From NCBI GenBank assembly GCA_000697335.1, contig JNEM01008005.1, forward strand, positions 1 to 11,161: a stretch of 11,161 nucleotides of DNA, given 5' to 3'. Each line of letters opens with the position of its first letter. Position 1 is the first letter of the stretch. Source of the DNA: Conidiobolus incongruus B7586 (lineage: Eukaryota; Entomophthoromycota; Entomophthoromycetes; Entomophthorales; Conidiobolaceae). Below are positions 6,856 to 11,161 of the stretch, piece by piece. Below the pieces are notes generated by a model, which made no database searches, was not told the origin of the DNA, and was given only the letters and a program-made list of their open reading frames with translations. Both the position numbers and the translations under genes were made by a program.

Positions 6856-8540
6856 CATAAATATTGTTCAAATTTTATTATATAATTCTATTAGATAAAA
6901 TAATAAAGAATAGATATATAGCTTGTTTAAATAGCAAAATAATAAATTGGTTAAATTCAGGATATTATATGTCTATAATAAATATGTATATCGGAATTAC
7001 CTCATTTTATTAAGTACTATGTTTATTACAATTTATGATAAATATATCTTATTAGTTAATATTCTTTTGTATTGTTCTATTATTCTATTATTAATCTAGA
7101 TAACTTAATTAAAAAAATCTAAAAATTGGATCATTGTTACAATTAGATAGCTCTATAGATATTATTATCTAATGATATAGTAAGATTTATTATACATAAT
7201 AATATTAGTTAATTTACTGATCATAGCTTTATTTATTTTAAATATCCCAACTAATAGTTTATAATTGATTATATATTGAAAAGTGATTAATTTAAAAAAC
7301 ACTAATATGACAATAAGAATATAATATTTTAATTGTAAATATATGTTAACTTTTAATTTATTGTAAATAAAAAATTCTTGATTAAATAATTTATTTTATT
7401 ATTTAAGAATTTTAAAATATTATATCAATAAAAATTTTGAACAATATCAGCAAGTATATAAGGTAATAATCAATACTAAAGTTAATTTGTTGATTTTTTA
7501 AAATTCCTATTAATTTAAATAAAATAACTTATCAGTTATTATGAAGTTTCAATATATATAAGTAATTTAAAATATCATTATATTATATGTATATTGATTT
7601 TTCGATATTATTTGAGATATTTATTTAAAAACTAAATAATAATTATGATAATATAGAATATTAATTATAGATTTTGTGTAAAGAATTAAGCTCTATTAAT
7701 TTTTTAATCCATTTTAGATTTATAATCTATATAATTATTATTATTATATTTTAACAGAAAATTATAGTCAATATTTTCAAAAATTTCAATTTAATATAAC
7801 TTGAAATAAATGATGTGGAATTGGGATCAATAAGAACTCATAATAAGTAAACCACTCTTTAAAGTAAAATACCAGTTAACCAGATATCAATATTGTGGCT
7901 ATATATATATATATATATATACCAATAAAGTAATGTGGATAACCTGTTTGTTTATTATTAATAAATCTCTTTTTCATTGAATAATATTTAATTTCTCCCC
8001 AAATTTTTGAATTAATAAATGAGAGATCAGTTTTCTTATTTAATACTGAAATTGTTATTTTGAATTATACTATTTTAAATTATTTACAGTAAATATACTA
8101 TATATCCTTAATTAATAAATTTTCTATAAAATTTGATTTTTTTTAACTAAAATCAAAAATTTTTTTCTTTTACTACCCATATGAAAAAACCTTTAATCGA
8201 ATACTAAAATATCAGAAGATTTTTTATTCAACATTATAACCTTGACATTGATTTAATTTTATTTGAGAAATAACTCAATTCATTCTGTTATTAAAATTAC
8301 TTAGAAATATTTTGATTAAAGATTGAAAATATCGGAAATAGTAACAAACATTCCTAACAATAATTTATAAAAAGTTACTATTAATAATTCAAAGTTTATT
8401 TGGATTGTTTTATAATTATAATAATGTCATTAAAACTACATTATTTAATAAAATCGGATATAAAGTTATTATATCATTATATAAATATTGAGCTTTTCTA
8501 TGAATCTGAGAAAATGTTTAGTAATATATATATATAAGGT
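6856..8540. other. AT-rich spacer upstream of pseudogene copy 3
   Basis: No gene is supported. The stretch 7800-7960 is slightly less AT-rich and contains the TA microsatellite, but no frame in it is open for long. I looked for a fragment of the missing 5' half of pseudogene copy 3 between about 8000 and 8540 and did not find one, so that copy appears truncated rather than interrupted. AT-only inverted repeats here are within what chance would give. Confidence 0.6.
7900..7921. repeat. (TA)11 microsatellite
   Basis: Eleven uninterrupted TA units form a simple dinucleotide repeat, flanked by TGTGGC on the left and CCAATAAAG on the right. This is the longest perfect TA run in the window. It probably arose by replication slippage, and its length would be expected to vary between individuals. 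Confidence 0.95.
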
Positions 8541-9464
8541 TGGCATTCGCAGTCAAGTTGCGAATTCAGTAAATGAATGAATTGATGTTTCAAATGTGCA
8601 TTTTGCTATTGGTGAAAAATATTATAACTAAAAGGTTCTAATATCAGAATACTCTACTTGAACAAGGCGGTGTATTATCACAATAGTGATGAAAATCTTC
8701 TTTGGAAGTAGTTCTGAAAATAGGTAACCTTAGGCGAGAACCATTTGTGTAAGATAGAGTATTCCGGTATTTTAATGTTATGGAGGAAATTAGAAAACCA
8801 AACCTTGTGAGTGATCTTTTAGAAAAAATCTCAATTTGATCAAACTTTACGAGCAGGTAAAAAATTTATTCAAAAAAGTGATTGATGAATTTATTCCAAA
8901 TGAAATCATGGATGGTATTTAATATTCGCCTCATGACAGCGTCCATAACAGAGAAGGAGAAGATTTTCAATCTTAAATCTTCATCGACGATCCATTATTC
9001 TTCTCATATCATTGTTTTGTTGCCAGATCTGGTTTGTTCGACAAACGTGCCATGTTTACTGGGATTATAGTTATCCAATAAATGCAGAGACTAAACTTCT
9101 AGGACATGATACTACGATCAGCGATATGTTGGATCTTACTAAATTTTGTTACACATAGAATGATGATAACAATTAAGGGAAGGATAACGTAAGACAAGTC
9201 TTGTCCTTATTGAGTAGCGATTAAACACAAGCTAAGCCTTTTATTCCTTTATCTCTCAGTCTATTAAAGGAGATTATCGACATACAAGATAATACATTTT
9301 TAAAGATGCCACTGTACTAAACAACGGGAATCCCAAATCTGATTGAACTAAATATGAGTGCACTCAATTACCAAATTCATTTGGGGATTGATCACATTCG
9401 TAAAATGAAATATATATAAAGTGAGCGAAAATGAAAGGAAACAAGCTCTCTTACTAACAATATC
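8541..9464 (+). pseudogene. Tyrosinase pseudogene, copy 3 (5'-truncated, heavily decayed)
   Basis: This is a third tyrosinase paralog on the same strand. Similarity to the live gene starts around its residue 77 (near CuA) and runs almost to the C-terminus, so the signal peptide and mature N-terminus are absent. The 5' half is readable only in patches with several frame changes. The CuA region has no recognisable histidines, while the stretch after P-Y-W-D-W (about 8670-8820) still follows the live protein with stops at former Trp codons. The CuB half is clearer: P-H-D-S-V-H-N (8929-8949) and F-F-S-Y-H (8998-9012) keep all three ligand positions. A frame change follows near 9015, and further stops and shifts occur to the end. 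The last 100 bases match the live gene unusually well, including E-N-E-R-K-Q-A-L-L (9426-9452). The 5' decay and missing promoter-proximal part mean it cannot give an enzyme. The end points are approximate. Confidence 0.88.
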
Positions 9465-11161
9465 ATATATGAGATTTTATTATTACTACCTTAACTATAC
9501 AAATATGTCCCTTGAAATAATAACTAATCATTGAATCAAATGTAATGATAAATAGTTAATTGATTTTAGTTTTCATAATATTAAAAATATGTTTAATGGT
9601 TTTAAAATGGATATCGAATAGCTATGTAATTTAAACCAATATTATATATATTTAAATATTTATATACTTTATAATATTTGCATTGGATCAATTTTATTAA
9701 TAATTAATAACCAAAATACATCCTATTATTATATATATAAAGATATTTATAAATATTTTTATTCTTTTATTTACTTTATAATATAATTATAATTAATATT
9801 TATTTTTTAATCTCAAATTAAAGTGTCTAAATTTAGTAAATAATTAAAACTATTTATTAAATTTTCAAAATATAAAGTCTATTAACTATATTAGGAATAT
9901 TATATATTATTTTAATTTGAAATACAATTTATAATAGAACTGGCTGATTATAATATATTAAATAAAAATAGTTATAAATTTAAAACAATGATATATTATC
10001 TTAATTGTAATTTTAATAATTCCAATATATTAAAAATATATATAACAAAATATATAGATTAACAATATAAATATAATCTTATATAAATATCAAAAAACTT
10101 GGATGAATATATATTAATTCTAAATAAGAATATAACTAAAGTATTAATTATTCAAATTAACTATTATAAATAGATTAAATATACAATAATTAGTGATAAA
10201 ATAAAAATAATAAATTTGAAAATATAATAAAATAACCTAAGCTTTATATTTATGATTATATATATTCATTATAATAATTAAAATTCGAATTAGATTAAAA
10301 GTTTAAGAGATAAATTCTAAAGAAAAAATGGTAATTCTTTAACTACAATTTTTTTGATTTTTTTTAGTTTTCAAAAACAAAAAAAATAAAATTTAGAAGA
10401 TTTAATATCTTTATATTTTAAATATTTTTTTATAATCATTTTTTAAATAGAAATCTTTATTTATGAATTTATTATTAAATATTGTTATTTTTAAACTAGA
10501 TGATGATTTTCAAATATTTTGTATTTTAATATTATCATTATTCAAGCTTAAATCTAATAAAATTTTCAATATTTGCATATATTTTATTAATATAATATTT
10601 GATTTAAATTAACCATTAATTAATTAATTTGTTATATCAAAGCTAATAGGGATATTATTTAATATATTTTAATATTCAAAAGATTAGTTTTTGTTATTAT
10701 TTATTCAATTACTAATATAATAACAATAAATATTACAAAATATCTTTTTTCAATTAAATAACTATTCAAATAATTTAATACTAAATATATATATTTATTA
10801 GCCTATAAAAATAAGTTTTAAAATTTAAATTTTTTATTTATTTACTTATAGCTTAATTATATGTCAATCAAATTAGTTTATACTAGAATATGTAATTATA
10901 ATATATTATTTGATTTTAACGAACTATTTTTGATTATATTTAATTAATCATTGGTTAATATATTATAACTTAAAATTTAACTAAGGCAAGTTATTTATAT
11001 ATTGGTTTATAAGTTAAAATATTTTTAATAAAACATATATATTTTTTATTTCTATATTATATATTTTATATTAATATTATATTGAATTTATATAATTAAT
11101 ATTTTAATATTTTAATTCTATCTTTAAAAACTTCACCTATATATTAATTTAACTTATAATA
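9465..11161. other. Very AT-rich spacer, nothing recognisable
   Basis: This is the most AT-rich part of the window, with long stretches nearly free of G and C. All frames are closed by frequent TAA and TAG, and no tyrosinase similarity continues past copy 3. I see no RNA gene, no clear tandem array and no terminal repeat. It ends at the window edge without any sign of a next gene. Confidence 0.75.

Noticed and set aside
6498-6860. A minus-strand coding remnant (transposase-like) in repeat unit B
   Set aside because: The short open frame is not kept in unit A and no domain motif could be recognised with confidence.
7319-7425. A 14-bp perfect inverted repeat (ATATAATATTTTAA) with a second inner inverted repeat
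   Set aside because: The outer arms contain only A and T. In a window of this composition a match of that length within 100 bases is expected about once by chance.
8882-9070. A 62-residue open frame in copy 3
   Set aside because: It runs in a different frame from the tyrosinase similarity over most of its length, so it is a by-product of the pseudogene sequence.
1043-9464. A non-standard genetic code (TGA or TAG read as Trp) that would make the flanking copies functional
   Set aside because: Stops in the copies also replace non-Trp residues, several frame changes exist, and copper ligands are missing. The live gene uses only TGG for its ten Trp.
1-11161. tRNA, rRNA, CRISPR array, retrovirus-like or other capsid-bearing elements
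   Set aside because: No cloverleaf with a T-arm consensus, no regularly spaced identical repeats, and no reverse transcriptase, integrase or capsid similarity was seen on either strand.

Overview
The window looks like eukaryotic nuclear DNA of extreme AT content. By eye the non-coding stretches are well under 20% G+C, and the one intact gene is clearly richer. There is no bacterial-style gene packing, no operon and no recognisable RNA gene. The only protein family present is tyrosinase (type-3 di-copper oxidase). The intact protein has the layout I associate with secreted tyrosinases of early-diverging fungi (chytrid / arbuscular-mycorrhizal type): a signal peptide, a Cys-rich single catalytic domain, and a C-V-T-x-G motif before the CuB half. 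The organism is therefore tentatively an AT-rich early-diverging fungus. This is a weak inference, and an AT-rich animal or parasite cannot be excluded.

Layout. 1-1042: AT-rich spacer with a few short palindromes. 1043-2076: a broken tyrosinase copy (copy 1). It has lost most of the CuA site and carries seven in-frame stops in its first half plus several frame changes. 2077-3625: spacer, including a slightly G+C-richer block at about 3050-3335 that may be regulatory. 3626-4852: the single intact, intronless tyrosinase gene (copy 2), with all six copper-ligand histidines. 4853-8540: a long spacer holding a degenerate head-to-tail duplication of about 350 bp (6121-6473 and 6474-6855) and a (TA)11 microsatellite. 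8541-9464: a third, heavily decayed, 5'-truncated tyrosinase copy (copy 3). 9465-11161: very AT-rich spacer with nothing recognisable.

All three tyrosinase copies are on the + strand, so the window is a tandem paralog cluster in which one member survives between two dead ones. The surviving enzyme would oxidise phenols to quinones outside the cell or in the secretory pathway, as in melanin or wall cross-linking. I found no partner genes, no mobile-element proteins and no convincing new multi-gene system. The most informative observations are the different decay histories of the dead copies, the choice of start codon in the live copy, and the unidentified 350-bp tandem repeat.
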